In this document: positions 16,893-26,401 of the stretch, one piece after another | How positions within the stretch are numbered: the stretch's first letter is position 1 | Layout: each line of letters begins with the position of its first letter | Source of the DNA: Nocardia arthritidis | GTDB lineage: Bacteria > Actinomycetota > Actinomycetes > Mycobacteriales > Mycobacteriaceae | NCBI RefSeq assembly: GCF_011801145.1 | Contig: NZ_CP046172.1 | Span: forward strand, 9,238,001 to 9,302,000 | Direction: 5' to 3' | DNA length: 64,000 nucleotides | The notes under the pieces: generated by a model | What the model saw: only the letters and a program-made list of their open reading frames with translations | The model's database searches: none | Told to the model about the DNA's origin: nothing | Made by a program: the position numbers and the translations under genes

Positions 16893-18395
16893 CTATACGG
16901 CGGTGTCGGCGCGCTCCTGCTGCGGCAGGAATCGCGGACGCATCGGCAGCGGCCCATCCGGACCGCCGGTGAACGAGATCTGCCTGCGCACCCTGGTATC
17001 GGAGACGGCATCGAACTCGAGGTGCTGCGCGAAGGTGGCCACCACCATGGTCGCCTCCAAACTGGCGAAACCCGATGCGACACACATCCTTTTGCCCGCG
17101 CCGAACGGCATGGTCGCCCGCTTGTGCGCACGCTCCACCTGCTCCGGCAGGTAGCGGCTGGGATCGAATTCCTCCGGCCGGTCCCACACCCCCGCGTGAT
17201 GGTGCACGCCGTGGATGACGATCGCGATGGTATCGCCCGGTTTTATCGGGTAGCCGCCGATCACGTCGTGATCCTTTGCGGTCCTTGCCAATCCGATCAC
17301 CGGCGGCAGCAGCCGCATGGTCTCCATGATCACGGCCTGGGTCCACGGCAGCCGGTCCAGATCCTCGGCGGTGGCCCGCCGCGAGCCGAGTACGGTGCGC
17401 ACCTCGTCGCGCAGCCGGTCACGCGCCTGCGGATGTTCCGCGAGCAGCTGCCACACCCAGCTCAAAGCCGTTGCGGTGGTTTCCATTCCGGCGCCGATGA
17501 AGGTCATCAGCTCGTCGTGGATCTCCTGATCGCTGTAGCGGTAACCGGTTTCGGGGTCCTCGGCATCCATCAGCAGGCTGAGCAGATTGTCCTTGCGCGC
17601 GATCCGGCCGTTGCGGGCGTCGGCGATCAAACCGTCCACCACCCGCTCGGCATGGCGCAGATCGCGCATGCTCCGCGGTTCGATCACCCAGCCCGCCGCA
17701 CGCATGACCCGCATCGGCAGCCTGCTGTTCGGGTCGCGCCGCTGCAACCAGGTCGCGATGTGGTGAATCGGATGACTGAGATTGGTCATGAATCCGCGAC
17801 CGAAGAAGCGCAGCAGTCGCCACAGCACCACATCGGACATGGGCCCGGTGATATCGGTGCCGAACATGGTGCGGGCGGTGACATCCAAAGTGAGCCGGTT
17901 CATTTCGGCGCCGACATCGACGGTCCCGTCGGCGGCGGCGAGCTCCCGGATCCGCGCCACCGCGTCCTCGGCGGCCTCGACCATCACCGGCGCGAACCCA
18001 TCCACGTTGCGCTTACCGAAGATCGGCTGCACCAGGCGCCGATTGCGTTGCCACAGTTCGTCGTTCAGGTCGGTAACGAGTCCGCGCCCGAAGGCGACGG
18101 CGAGCATGTCGTACTCGGGACTCTTCATGTAGTTGTTCTGATTGGTGACAAGCACGTGCCGCGCCAGCTCCGGGCTGCGCAGGACGATGAATTTCTTGAA
18201 CGGCACCCGCGCGACGAGCACATCGTCCGGCCCGGGCAGCGCGGCGACGTAATCGACCACGGTGTGGTCGCGCACCCGCGGCAGCACCTTCAGCGCCAGC
18301 AACCAGGAACGCCACCAGCCGATCTCGGTGCTGTGCCAGCGGATGAAGGTGGGCGCCCAGCGCGGTGGGTGCAGGGTGGTATCGACATCGGACAT
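16893..18395 (-). CDS. Cytochrome P450
   Basis: A 500-residue P450, long for a bacterial soluble enzyme. The I-helix is FIGAGMETTATALSW, the K-helix ExxR is ETMR, and the heme loop is MPFGAGKRMCVAS with heme ligand Cys438. The usual Gly two residues after Cys is Ala here (C-V-A). No ferredoxin or reductase gene is adjacent, so electrons come from elsewhere. The sequence resembles the CYP102/CYP4-like branch that often acts on fatty acyl chains; substrate unknown. AAGGGGA precedes the ATG, and a palindromic operator lies 30 bp upstream. Confidence 0.9.
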   Translation of the reverse strand: MSDVDTTLHPPRWAPTFIRWHSTEIGWWRSWLLALKVLPRVRDHTVVDYVAALPGPDDVLVARVPFKKFIVLRSPELARHVLVTNQNNYMKSPEYDMLAVAFGRGLVTDLNDELWQRNRRLVQPIFGKRNVDGFAPVMVEAAEDAVARIRELAAADGTVDVGAEMNRLTLDVTARTMFGTDITGPMSDVVLWRLLRFFGRGFMTNLSHPIHHIATWLQRRDPNSRLPMRVMRAAGWVIEPRSMRDLRHAERVVDGLIADARNGRIARKDNLLSLLMDAEDPETGYRYSDQEIHDELMTFIGAGMETTATALSWVWQLLAEHPQARDRLRDEVRTVLGSRRATAEDLDRLPWTQAVIMETMRLLPPVIGLARTAKDHDVIGGYPIKPGDTIAIVIHGVHHHAGVWDRPEEFDPSRYLPEQVERAHKRATMPFGAGKRMCVASGFASLEATMVVATFAQHLEFDAVSDTRVRRQISFTGGPDGPLPMRPRFLPQQERADTAV

Positions 18396-18424
18396 GGCTC
18401 GGTCCCCTTGCCGTGAGCTTTATA

Positions 18425-18441
18425 TGGGACGACGCGTCCCA
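18425..18441. promoter_or_regulatory. Palindromic operator at the P450 promoter
   Basis: TGGGACG-ACG-CGTCCCA is a perfect 7-3-7 palindrome, 30 bp before the P450 start. On the minus strand TATAAAG follows it directly as a -10-like box, so a bound repressor would block the polymerase. The TetR protein encoded downstream in the same operon is the obvious candidate. Confidence 0.6.
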
Positions 18442-18548
18442 CTAAGGCTAGTGAGACACCGTGACCCAGTCAACAAGCGCTTCGAGCCCGGCCCCGCTAG
18501 GCACACCCGTCACCCGACCGCCACCCCTCATCGAATCGCTACGCGATG

Positions 18549-19340
18549 CTAGACAACATCGACCCGCACTCCCGTCGACCGAATCGCGGCCAGCGCGACC
18601 GGATCCGCCGCGGCATCGGTGATCAGCAGGTCGACCTCCTCGATCGGACAGATCCTGGCCAAGGCCGTCTTCTCCAATTTGTCCGCGGTGGCGACCACGA
18701 TGACGTGGTGCGACCGCCGCACCATCTCGGTATTCACCCCCGCCTCGTCGATATGTCTGCACTGCGCGCCGCCCGCCGCGGAGATGGCGTTCACGCCGAG
18801 GATCAGCTCGTCCAGATGCAGCTCCGCCAGCGCCCGCTCGGCCAGCGGACCGTGCAGCTCATAGGATTCGCGGCGGGCCACCCCGCCCAGACAGATGGTC
18901 CGCAGATGCGGTCGCAACACCATCTCGCCCGCGATATTGAGCGCGTTGGTCACGATGGTCAGTTGATCGTCCGCCGACTTGCCGAGATCGGGCCGCCCGG
19001 CCAGCGCCCGCGCGACCGCCGAGGTGGTGGTGCCGCCGTTGAACCCGACCACCGCACTCGGATCCACCAGTGCCGCAGCGTATTCCGCGATCCGCTGTTT
19101 CGCCTCGCCGCCGGTCTGCCGGTAGCGGGCCGGCAGGTCGTACGCCACCGAGGTGGCGACGACGCCGCCGTGCGTGCGGGTGGCCAGCTGCTGTTCGGCC
19201 AGCGCGGTGAAATCGCGCCGCACGGTGGCCGGTGAGACCCCCAACCGCTCCGCGGCGTCCTCCACCGAGAGCCTGCCCGATTCGGCGAGCAGTTCCAGCA
19301 ACCGATTCCATCGCTGCGGCCGATCCGTCGACCCGGTCAT
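18549..19340 (-). CDS. DeoR-family transcriptional regulator
   Basis: A 263-residue protein. The start used gives the normal DeoR N-terminus: RWNRLLELLAESGRLSVEDA, then the recognition helix VSPATVRRDFTALAEQ and RTHGG. The C-terminal DeoRC domain has GFNGGTTTSAVARAL and LGVNAISAAGG, which bind a sugar phosphate effector. DeoR/AgaR proteins often control amino-sugar genes, and such genes lie 3-11 kb away in this window; the regulation is inferred, not shown. It is transcribed toward the P450 operon but separated by 150 bp. Confidence 0.85.
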   Translation of the reverse strand: MTGSTDRPQRWNRLLELLAESGRLSVEDAAERLGVSPATVRRDFTALAEQQLATRTHGGVVATSVAYDLPARYRQTGGEAKQRIAEYAAALVDPSAVVGFNGGTTTSAVARALAGRPDLGKSADDQLTIVTNALNIAGEMVLRPHLRTICLGGVARRESYELHGPLAERALAELHLDELILGVNAISAAGGAQCRHIDEAGVNTEMVRRSHHVIVVATADKLEKTALARICPIEEVDLLITDAAADPVALAAIRSTGVRVDVV

Positions 19341-19490
19341 TTCCCGCCACTCCGCTCGCCGCGACCTGCCATTTCTGTACGCACGCGAACAATATGACCA
19401 CAGCGCGCCGCACGACCGCGCGAAATCCGGCTCGGCGGCGCATGTCCAAGGCGGCCCCACAGCGAAGATCGTAGGTACCGCCGAGACGGC

Positions 19491-21113
19491 TCAGCCGGCC
19501 GACAGATCCCCGCGCAACAGTTTCCCGGTACTCGTCCGCGGCAGTTCGTCGACGAAGGCGACCTCTCTCGGCACCTTGAACCGGGCCAGATTCGCCTTCA
19601 CATGGGCGCGCACCGCGTCGGCGTCCAGCGCGGCGCCGGGCCGTCGGACCACGAAAGCCGCCAGCCGCTGGCCGAATTCGTCGTCGGGAACCGCGACGAC
19701 GGCCGCCTCCGCGATATCCGGGTGCCGGTAGAGCAGTTCCTCCACCTCACCGGGAAAGACGTTTTCGCCGCCGGAGACGATCATGTCGTCATCGCGGCCG
19801 TCGATGAACAGCCTGCCGCCCGAATCCCAGTGCCCCACATCGCCGGAGGACAGCAAACCGTCGATGCTGTCTTTGGTGCCGCCGCCCGAGTAGCCGCCGA
19901 ACGAGAGCATGCTGCGCACATAGATGGTGCCGCGGCGGTCGGGTTCGGTTATCACGCAACCGTTTTCGTCATAGAGTCGCACGGTGCACACGGTCGGCGG
20001 CCTGCCGACGGTGCCCGGCGCGGCGCGCCAGTCCTCGGGGGTCGCGACGGCGGCGACGCCGACCTCGGTGGAGCCGTAGAAGTTGTAGAGCACCTCACCG
20101 AACATCCGGACCGCGGCATCGCCCAACGCGGCGGGCAGTGCCGAACCGGCGCTGAAAATCACTTGTAGGCTTGATGTTTCGTACTTGGCGAGCACCGTCG
20201 GCCCGAGCTCGAGTATGCGGCGCAGCATGGTGGGCACCAGTACCAGCACCTCGGCGCGGTGGGTGTCGACCGCGTCCAGCGTCGCCTCGGCATCGAATCG
20301 CCTGCGCAACACCACCGTCGAGCCCAGGGACAGCGCCAGCATGAACTGGTTCAGGGCCGTACCGTGGAACAGCGGCGCGGCCAGCACCGCGGTCTGGTTG
20401 CGGCGCAGTGGGATTCGTTCCAGCAGGGCGGCGGCCGCCAGCGGCGAGCGCACCTCGCGCGGGACACCCTTGGGCAGGCCGGTAGTGCCGCCGGTCAGTA
20501 GCACGAAACCGCCCTGCCGGATGGGCGGCGGCAATTCGTCCGCCGCGTGGTCCGCGATCAGCTCATCGACCGATGGAATACAGTCGACCCCGGCGTCGTC
20601 ATGCGCGGCGAGCACCCGCCGGATCTCAGCGGGCAACTCCGCCAGCAAGCCGTGGAATTCCTGGTCGTACACCACGGCGTGCACACGCTCGCGCACCGCG
20701 ACATCGGCCAGCTGCGGGCCGGCGAAGCCGGTGTTGAGCAGCACCAACCGCGCCCCGATCCGCGCGGTGGCGAGCATGGTGTCGACCAATTCGCGACGGT
20801 CGCGGATCAGCGTGGCGACCGTACTGCCCGGCCCGAGGCCCAGGCCGAGCAGACCGCGGGCCAACGCGTTGGCCCGCGCCTCCAATTCGCGGTAGGTCAG
20901 CGGGCCGAGCTCATCGATCACCGCGACCCGGTCCGGCTCCCGCCGCGCCGAGATGCGCACCGGCCCGGCGATCGCACCGTACCGCCGCACCGCCCGCGCC
21001 GCTCGGGAAATCTCCAGTGGCGCAAGCAGATTGATCATCCCGGCGCGCTGCAGCACACTCACCGCATGCGCGTTGACGGTCGCCGCGCGCACCGCGCTGC
21101 CGATGGCGGACAT
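19491..21113 (-). CDS. Acyl-CoA synthetase (AMP-forming, FadD-like)
   Basis: A 540-residue ANL-superfamily enzyme that adenylates a carboxylic acid and transfers it to CoA. Motifs: the phosphate loop LLTGGTTGLPKG, NFYGSTEVG, SSGDVGHWDSGGRLFIDGRDDD and the C-terminal TGKLLR with the adenylation Lys. GGGAG precedes the chosen ATG. Chain-length preference cannot be read. A TetR gene lies 144 bp upstream on the same strand and may control it. Confidence 0.88.
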   Translation of the reverse strand: MSAIGSAVRAATVNAHAVSVLQRAGMINLLAPLEISRAARAVRRYGAIAGPVRISARREPDRVAVIDELGPLTYRELEARANALARGLLGLGLGPGSTVATLIRDRRELVDTMLATARIGARLVLLNTGFAGPQLADVAVRERVHAVVYDQEFHGLLAELPAEIRRVLAAHDDAGVDCIPSVDELIADHAADELPPPIRQGGFVLLTGGTTGLPKGVPREVRSPLAAAALLERIPLRRNQTAVLAAPLFHGTALNQFMLALSLGSTVVLRRRFDAEATLDAVDTHRAEVLVLVPTMLRRILELGPTVLAKYETSSLQVIFSAGSALPAALGDAAVRMFGEVLYNFYGSTEVGVAAVATPEDWRAAPGTVGRPPTVCTVRLYDENGCVITEPDRRGTIYVRSMLSFGGYSGGGTKDSIDGLLSSGDVGHWDSGGRLFIDGRDDDMIVSGGENVFPGEVEELLYRHPDIAEAAVVAVPDDEFGQRLAAFVVRRPGAALDADAVRAHVKANLARFKVPREVAFVDELPRTSTGKLLRGDLSAG

Positions 21114-21257
21114 ACCCGCTCCCTCCCGTGAATCGTCGCCCGCCACGTACCGGTGCGGGCGGTACCGACTCTAGAGAATTCCGAGCCAATTCGGCAAGAC
21201 ATCTTTTCAGATACTTTGCGCAGAATCGCTCGATCCCCTCTGGGACGAATTCGAAAA

Positions 21258-21911
21258 TCAGGCCATGCCAAGTCCAGAATTGACGAAATACGCGATCTCA
21301 TCGCATATTTCGTCGACTGAGACAGTGGTGTCGGGCAGCGTGGTCTGCACCAATTCCTGGGCCAGCGAGTTCACCGCGCCGATCACCGCGAGCGCGAAAA
21401 GGTCGAAACGCCGCGCCTTGATCTCCCCGCGTTCCACCGCCCGCTCGGCCTCGCTGGTCATCAGCGCGGACAACAGCCTGCGCTGCTGGCGCCGCCAATT
21501 CTCCACGGCGGGACTGACTCCGACCACTTCGACATAACACACCCGGGCCGAGCGATGATCGGCGCAGGTTACCTCCAGGTATGCCCGGAATCCGTGCACC
21601 ACCCGATCGGCCAGCGGTTCGCCCTCGGATTTCTCCAGGGCGGCCAATGCCCGCTCGACGGCATGCGAGGTCGTGCGATTCACCAGCGCGATGAGCAGCG
21701 CTTCGCGGCTGCCCATATCCTCGTAGAAGCTGCGCGTGGAGACATTGGCCTCCGCACACAACTTTTCGATCGATGTCGCGGCATAACCCTGGGTACCGAA
21801 TAACTCCAACGCCGCATCGATCAATCGCGTCTGCCGCTGTGCTACCCGCTGCTCCTTGGACAGTCCGCCGTAGCTGCGACCGTCTTTGGTTTCGTCATCC
21901 CGCCGTGCCAC
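21258..21911 (-). CDS. TetR-family regulator
   Basis: A 217-residue regulator. Helix-turn-helix: RLIDAALELFGTQGYAATSIEKLCAEANVSTRSFYEDMGSREA in outline, which is typical TetR_N. The C-terminal domain (VVHGFRAYLEVTCADH, then VVGVSPAVENWRRQQR) resembles the TetR protein at 62679-63323, suggesting related regulators in this genome. It probably controls the acyl-CoA ligase gene downstream. Confidence 0.85.
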   Translation of the reverse strand: MARRDDETKDGRSYGGLSKEQRVAQRQTRLIDAALELFGTQGYAATSIEKLCAEANVSTRSFYEDMGSREALLIALVNRTTSHAVERALAALEKSEGEPLADRVVHGFRAYLEVTCADHRSARVCYVEVVGVSPAVENWRRQQRRLLSALMTSEAERAVERGEIKARRFDLFALAVIGAVNSLAQELVQTTLPDTTVSVDEICDEIAYFVNSGLGMA

Positions 21912-22277
21912 CGTTCGATGCTACCGCGCAATGCGGCCCGGCTCCGGCATCCGCGCCGCTACCTCTCCGCACCAAACGCCCGCGGCGACCGGGTCAACGA
22001 AATCACCTGTGCGAGTTGCCATTCGGCTATCGCGCGCACCGGTCCGCCGATGCCCGGCCCACGGCAGCCGATCGATCCGTCACCAATGACGGGACACCTG
22101 AAAATCGATCCGGAATTCGGGCGCCGGGAACGTCCGAAATTCGGGCACCCCGCTGACGAATGCCCCAACACACCGCCGACATAAGCGTCGGAACATACCG
22201 CGGGCAACCGACGGGCGGCACACGGTTCCGGCAAACCGAGAGCGGACTCTCCATGGTGTGCCGCGCGCCGGTCGGCT
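21912..22277. other. 366-bp intergenic region without recognised features
   Basis: This region lies between the TetR start and the end of the sugar ABC operon, both on the minus strand. Several short frames are open on both strands, as expected in GC-rich DNA, but none has a ribosome site or recognisable protein. It should hold the TetR promoter. Confidence 0.55.
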
Positions 22278-23183
22278 CTACTTCACACTTCCCGCGGTCA
22301 GGCCCGCCACCAGGCGCTTCTCGATCAGCGCGAACAGGATGACGACCGGAACGATGCCGACGGTGGAAATGGCGAAAACGTATTGCCACGAGGTGTCGTA
22401 TTGCCCGATGAACTTGGTCAGCGCCACCGAGAGCGGCTGATTCTCCGGCGTGGTCAGCACCACCAGGCTGGCGGCGAATTCGTTCCAGCACGACACCGCG
22501 ACGAAGATCGTCGCCGTCACGATGCCCGGCCAGACCAGCGGCAGGCTGACCCTGGTCAGGATCTGGAACCGGTTGAGACCGTCGAGCTGGGCCGCCTCCT
22601 CGATCTCCACCGGAACACCGGCGAAGAAACTGTGCATGATCCAGACCGCGAACGACAGGTTGAACGCCGCGTTGACCAGGATCATGGCCAGCCAGGTGTC
22701 GTTGATGCCGAGGGTGAAGAATTCCCGGATCAGACCGGTGACCAACACGGTCGGCTGCAACATCTGGGTGACGAGCACCAGCCCGAGGAAGATCGCCTTA
22801 CCCGGAAAACGGTGGCGCGCGGTGTGATACGCGGCCGGAATGGCCACGAGCAGCACCAGCACGGTGGCGCACACCGAAATGATGATGGTGCTCGCCAGAT
22901 TGAACGGCAGCGGCGTCTCCGGCGTATTCCACATGGTGGAGTAGTTGTCCGGATGCCACTTCTCCGGCAGATAAGTCGGTGGGATGCGCAGGATTTCGGC
23001 GCGGCTCTTCAGCGAGCCGAGCAGCATCACCAGATAGGGCGCGAGGAAGATCAGTGCGATCACCGCACCGACCGCGCTGAGCTCCCAGCGCCTGCGCCTG
23101 GTTCGGCCACCGCGCCGTTCCAGCGTGTGTTCCGGTGGGACGGTTACGGTTTCGATCCGCGCCAAATCGGTCTGGGTAGTCAT
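22278..23183 (-). CDS. Sugar ABC transporter permease (MalG type)
   Basis: A 301-residue inner-membrane protein with about six membrane segments after a charged N-terminus. The coupling motif EIEEAAQLDGLNRFQILTRV is the EAA loop of carbohydrate CUT1 permeases, followed by LPLVWPGI. It overlaps the partner permease by ATGA. No ATPase gene is in the cluster; CUT1 importers of actinobacteria often share a single MsiK-type ATPase encoded elsewhere. Confidence 0.88.
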   Translation of the reverse strand: MTTQTDLARIETVTVPPEHTLERRGGRTRRRRWELSAVGAVIALIFLAPYLVMLLGSLKSRAEILRIPPTYLPEKWHPDNYSTMWNTPETPLPFNLASTIIISVCATVLVLLVAIPAAYHTARHRFPGKAIFLGLVLVTQMLQPTVLVTGLIREFFTLGINDTWLAMILVNAAFNLSFAVWIMHSFFAGVPVEIEEAAQLDGLNRFQILTRVSLPLVWPGIVTATIFVAVSCWNEFAASLVVLTTPENQPLSVALTKFIGQYDTSWQYVFAISTVGIVPVVILFALIEKRLVAGLTAGSVK

Positions 23184-24064
23184 GCGTCAACCTGCTGCGT
23201 CGGTTTGATGAGCTTCACGTATATCGCGATGATCACGATGATCAGCACGAAGTTGAACACGCTCATCGCGGCGGCGGTGTCGACGTGCTGGTTCTGCCGA
23301 ATCAGCTTGAACGTCAACGTCGTTGTGGTGTCGGCCTGGAATCCGGCGATGCTGCCGGTGATCACCTGCAGGATCGGCAGCGAGTTGAAACAGTTGATGA
23401 TGTTGATGATGGTCGCCACCGCGAGGGCCGAACGCAGTTGCGGCAGCGTCAGATACCGGTAGCGCTGCCACGCGCCCGCGCCGTCGATCCGGCCGGCCTC
23501 CTCGATCTCGGCCGGAATCGATTGCAGCCCAGCCAGAATCGTGTAGGTGGTGAACGGAATGGAGACGAAGACGGCCACCACGATCGCGACGATGAACGCC
23601 TGGGTCGGCTGTTTGGTGAACCCGTAACCGCGGTCCAGCAACCCGATATCGACCAGCAGCCGGTTGAAGATGCCGTAATCCGGATTGAGCAGGTAGTAAA
23701 AGACCGTCGTCGTCATCACCACCGAGGCCGCCCACGGAATCAGGACCGCCATCCGCACCGCGGTGCGGCCCGGAAAATCCTTGTTCAGGAACTGGGCGAG
23801 CCCGGCCGAGATGAGCAGGGTGATCCCGACGACCGCGACCACCCAGACCACCGTGTGCAGCAGCACCGTGCCCAGCTCCGAAATACCGAACAGGGCACGG
23901 TAATTCGCCAAACCGGCGGCCCCGCGATCCTGTCCGTACGCGCTGAGCTTGCGGGTGCTGGTCCACACCATGTAGAGCGCGGGGAAGGCGACGATGGCCG
24001 CGATCAGGACCAGCGATGGTCCGATCCACGGCATCGCCGCCAGCGTGCCCTTACCGCGTCGCAC
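23180..24064 (-). CDS. Sugar ABC transporter permease (MalF type)
   Basis: A membrane protein of about 294 residues with the CUT1 coupling loop EIEEAGRIDGAGAWQRYRYL followed by TLPQLRSALAVATI. The start is uncertain: GTG 24064 lies one base after the binding-protein stop; ATG 24079 would overlap that gene by 14 bp. It forms the channel with the MalG-type partner. Confidence 0.87.
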   Translation of the reverse strand: MRRGKGTLAAMPWIGPSLVLIAAIVAFPALYMVWTSTRKLSAYGQDRGAAGLANYRALFGISELGTVLLHTVVWVVAVVGITLLISAGLAQFLNKDFPGRTAVRMAVLIPWAASVVMTTTVFYYLLNPDYGIFNRLLVDIGLLDRGYGFTKQPTQAFIVAIVVAVFVSIPFTTYTILAGLQSIPAEIEEAGRIDGAGAWQRYRYLTLPQLRSALAVATIINIINCFNSLPILQVITGSIAGFQADTTTTLTFKLIRQNQHVDTAAAMSVFNFVLIIVIIAIYVKLIKPTQQVDA

Positions 24065-24065
24065 G

Positions 24066-25316
24066 TTACTTAGCGGCATCCGAAACCCGCTGTAGGACCT
24101 GCGCCGGGTCCTGTCCCTGTCCGATGGTCCCCATCTGCTGCCGGATCGCGCCCTGCGCCTTGGCCCAGTTCGGGTTGTTGCTCGGGTAGAACTTGGCCAC
24201 CGGGAGCGTCGCGGCGAATGCCTTGGTCACCGGGTCGTCGGCGAGTTTGGCCGCGGCCGACTTGGTGATCGGGATGAAGCCCTCGTGCTGCACGAAGTTG
24301 GCGTAGGTATTGGCCTGATAGAAGAAGGTCAGGAACTTCTTGATGCTGTCGGTCTTCTTGCCGTCCTTCTTGAACGCCATCAGATGGTCGGCGACGCCGA
24401 GGGTGACCGGGGTGCCACTCTTGGTGGGCGACGGCGCGGTCGCGTATTGCAGACTCGGGTTCTTGTCCTTGATCTGGCCGATGGTCGGCGGCAGACCCTC
24501 GATCATGCCGATCTTGCCCTGGATGAAGGCGTTGATCACGTCCTTGCGGTCGGTCGCGCCCGGATTCGGTTCCGTCGAACCGGAATCGATCATCGCCCGC
24601 ATCGCCTGCACACCCTCGAGGTTCTGCGGGGTGTTGATGGCGAGCTTGTCGCCGTCGGACCAGTTGCCGCCCGCGCCGAAGGTCCAGATGGAGGTCTCGC
24701 CCTGCGCCTCCTCGCTGCCGAGCGGCAGGCCGTAGCCGGATACGCCGCCGCCGAGCGCCTGGATCTTCTTGGCGTCGTCGGTCAGCTCGGCCCAGGTCTT
24801 GGGCGGCGCGGCGATATTCGCCTTGGCGAACAGGTCCTTGTTGTAGAACAGCGTCCGGGTGGAGGCGAACAGGGGCAGCGCCCACTGGGTGCCGTTGATC
24901 GAAGCGTTCTGTTTGAAGGCCGGTTCGATATCGGCGAGCACCTGATCGGAGACGATATCCGAGGCCGGGTACAGCTGGCCGTCGGCGGCGAAGGTGGAAT
25001 ACGCGTCGATATTCAGGATGTCCGGGGTTGTCGACTTGGACTGAAGTTTGGTCCGCACCACGTCGTTGATCGAGTTCCAGGACTCCATCTGCAAATTGAC
25101 GTCGATGCCCGGATTCGCCTTCTTGAAGTCCGCGATGATGCCGTCCCACAGCGCTTTGGTGCCGGTCGGACCGTCGCTGTAGACGGGGGCGAGGAAGTTG
25201 ATCGTCGTGTCGGAGTCGTCGGAACTCTTCGACCCGAACCCACACGACGATGTCGCCAGCACAACGCTTGCGGCTATCGCGACCCCGGCCACTATGCCGT
25301 GGAGTGGTCTTTTCAC
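24066..25316 (-). CDS. Sugar ABC transporter substrate-binding lipoprotein
   Basis: A 416-residue family 1 extracellular solute-binding protein. The GTG start is preceded by GAAAGG. The signal peptide ends in a lipobox (ATSSC). The mature part shows the fold pattern INFLAPVYSDGPTG, then WDGIIADFKKANPGIDV, typical of CUT1 sugar receptors. It is first in the importer operon and divergent from the catabolic operon. The ligand is probably the amino sugar used by that operon. Confidence 0.88.
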   Translation of the reverse strand: MKRPLHGIVAGVAIAASVVLATSSCGFGSKSSDDSDTTINFLAPVYSDGPTGTKALWDGIIADFKKANPGIDVNLQMESWNSINDVVRTKLQSKSTTPDILNIDAYSTFAADGQLYPASDIVSDQVLADIEPAFKQNASINGTQWALPLFASTRTLFYNKDLFAKANIAAPPKTWAELTDDAKKIQALGGGVSGYGLPLGSEEAQGETSIWTFGAGGNWSDGDKLAINTPQNLEGVQAMRAMIDSGSTEPNPGATDRKDVINAFIQGKIGMIEGLPPTIGQIKDKNPSLQYATAPSPTKSGTPVTLGVADHLMAFKKDGKKTDSIKKFLTFFYQANTYANFVQHEGFIPITKSAAAKLADDPVTKAFAATLPVAKFYPSNNPNWAKAQGAIRQQMGTIGQGQDPAQVLQRVSDAAK

Positions 25317-25442
25317 GAGCAGAACCTTTCAAAAAGTGCGCACCCACACCATCGGACCGATGATGATGGAACGAACGATCGTTTGACCAACAATCTAGAC
25401 CCAATAGTGATCGAGTGTGACTGTTTCGCTCAGATATTTGAC
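25317..25442. promoter_or_regulatory. Divergent control region of the amino-sugar island
   Basis: These 126 bp separate the importer operon (minus) from the catabolic operon (plus). Two dyads are visible: ATCGG-A-CCGAT at 25351-25361 and AACGATCGTT at 25374-25383. The second overlaps TTTGAC (25382-25387), a good -35 candidate for the plus strand. They are plausible sites for the DeoR regulator at 18549-19340 or a repressor outside the window. Confidence 0.55.
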
Positions 25443-26387
25443 ATGAACGATCACCGGGCGGATTCTGTTCGTGTGCCGATCTCCGCTCATTCCACCCCCG
25501 TGACCCACCTCGCCACCGAGGTCGCCACCCAGCCGGAAGACTGGGTCCGCGCCGCGACGATCGCCGCCGACCACAAGGCCGTGCTGCCCCAAGAGGGCGA
25601 GCGCGTCGCCGTAATCGGCTGTGGCACTTCCCTGTTCATGTCCCGCGCGATCTCCGCGCTGCGCGAGGAGGCGGGCCACGGCCTGACCGACGCGTGGCCG
25701 GCCAGCCAGGTGCGCTTCGGTCGCGAATACGACCGCTACCTGGTGATCTGCCGCTCCGGCACGACCACCGAGGTGGTCAATGCCATGCGACAGATTCCGG
25801 CGGATATTCCGCGCACCGTCATCTGCAGCAGCCCGGGCACCCCGGTGCTCGACCTGGGCGATCCCATCCTCATCGATGAGGTCGATGAAAAGTCGGTGGT
25901 ACAAACGCGTTTCGCCACCACCGCGCTGGCCATCCTGCGCTGGCACCTCGGCGAGGACCTGAACCCGGTGGTCGCCCAGGCGCGCGCCGTACTCGCCGAG
26001 GATCCGGCCGAATCGCTCGCCGCGGTGCGCAAGGCCGAGCAGATCAGCTTTGTCGGAATGGGTTTCGCCGCCGCCATCGCCGATGAGGCCGGCCTCAAAC
26101 TGCGCGAATCCTGCCAGTCCTGGACCGAGAGCTATCCGGCCACCGAATGGCGGCACGGCCCGATCAGCATCGCGACGCCCGGGCGCGCGGTGTGGGCATT
26201 CGGGCCGCTGGAGCCGAACTTCGAGGCCGATGTCGCGGCCACCGGGGCCCACCTGGAATACCGCGATATCGATCCGATGGCCGATCTCGTTCGAGTGCAA
26301 CAGCTCTGCATCCTGCGGGCGGCCGATCTCGGCCTCGACCCCGACCACCCGCGCAGCCTGGCCCGCTCGATCATCCTGGACCAGTGA
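25443..26387 (+). CDS. SIS-domain sugar isomerase/deaminase (AgaS-like)
   Basis: A 314-residue protein with two SIS domains. The first has GCGTSLFMSRAISALR and the phosphosugar loop CRSGTTTEVV; the second has GMGFAAAIADEAGLKLRES followed by WTESYPATEWRHGP. This is the AgaS/GlmS-isomerase arrangement without a glutaminase domain. AgaS deaminates and isomerises galactosamine-6-phosphate to tagatose-6-phosphate. The frame stays open far upstream over the importer gene, but the ATG at 25443 fits the divergent promoter. No strong ribosome site is seen. Confidence 0.82.
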   Translation: MNDHRADSVRVPISAHSTPVTHLATEVATQPEDWVRAATIAADHKAVLPQEGERVAVIGCGTSLFMSRAISALREEAGHGLTDAWPASQVRFGREYDRYLVICRSGTTTEVVNAMRQIPADIPRTVICSSPGTPVLDLGDPILIDEVDEKSVVQTRFATTALAILRWHLGEDLNPVVAQARAVLAEDPAESLAAVRKAEQISFVGMGFAAAIADEAGLKLRESCQSWTESYPATEWRHGPISIATPGRAVWAFGPLEPNFEADVAATGAHLEYRDIDPMADLVRVQQLCILRAADLGLDPDHPRSLARSIILDQ

Positions 26388-26401
26388 GACAGGGGCACAC
26401 G

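Noticed and set aside
24285..25442. In-frame upstream extension of the AgaS gene across the importer receptor
   Set aside because: It would run antisense through the whole receptor gene and the divergent promoter; the SIS similarity begins only after 25443.
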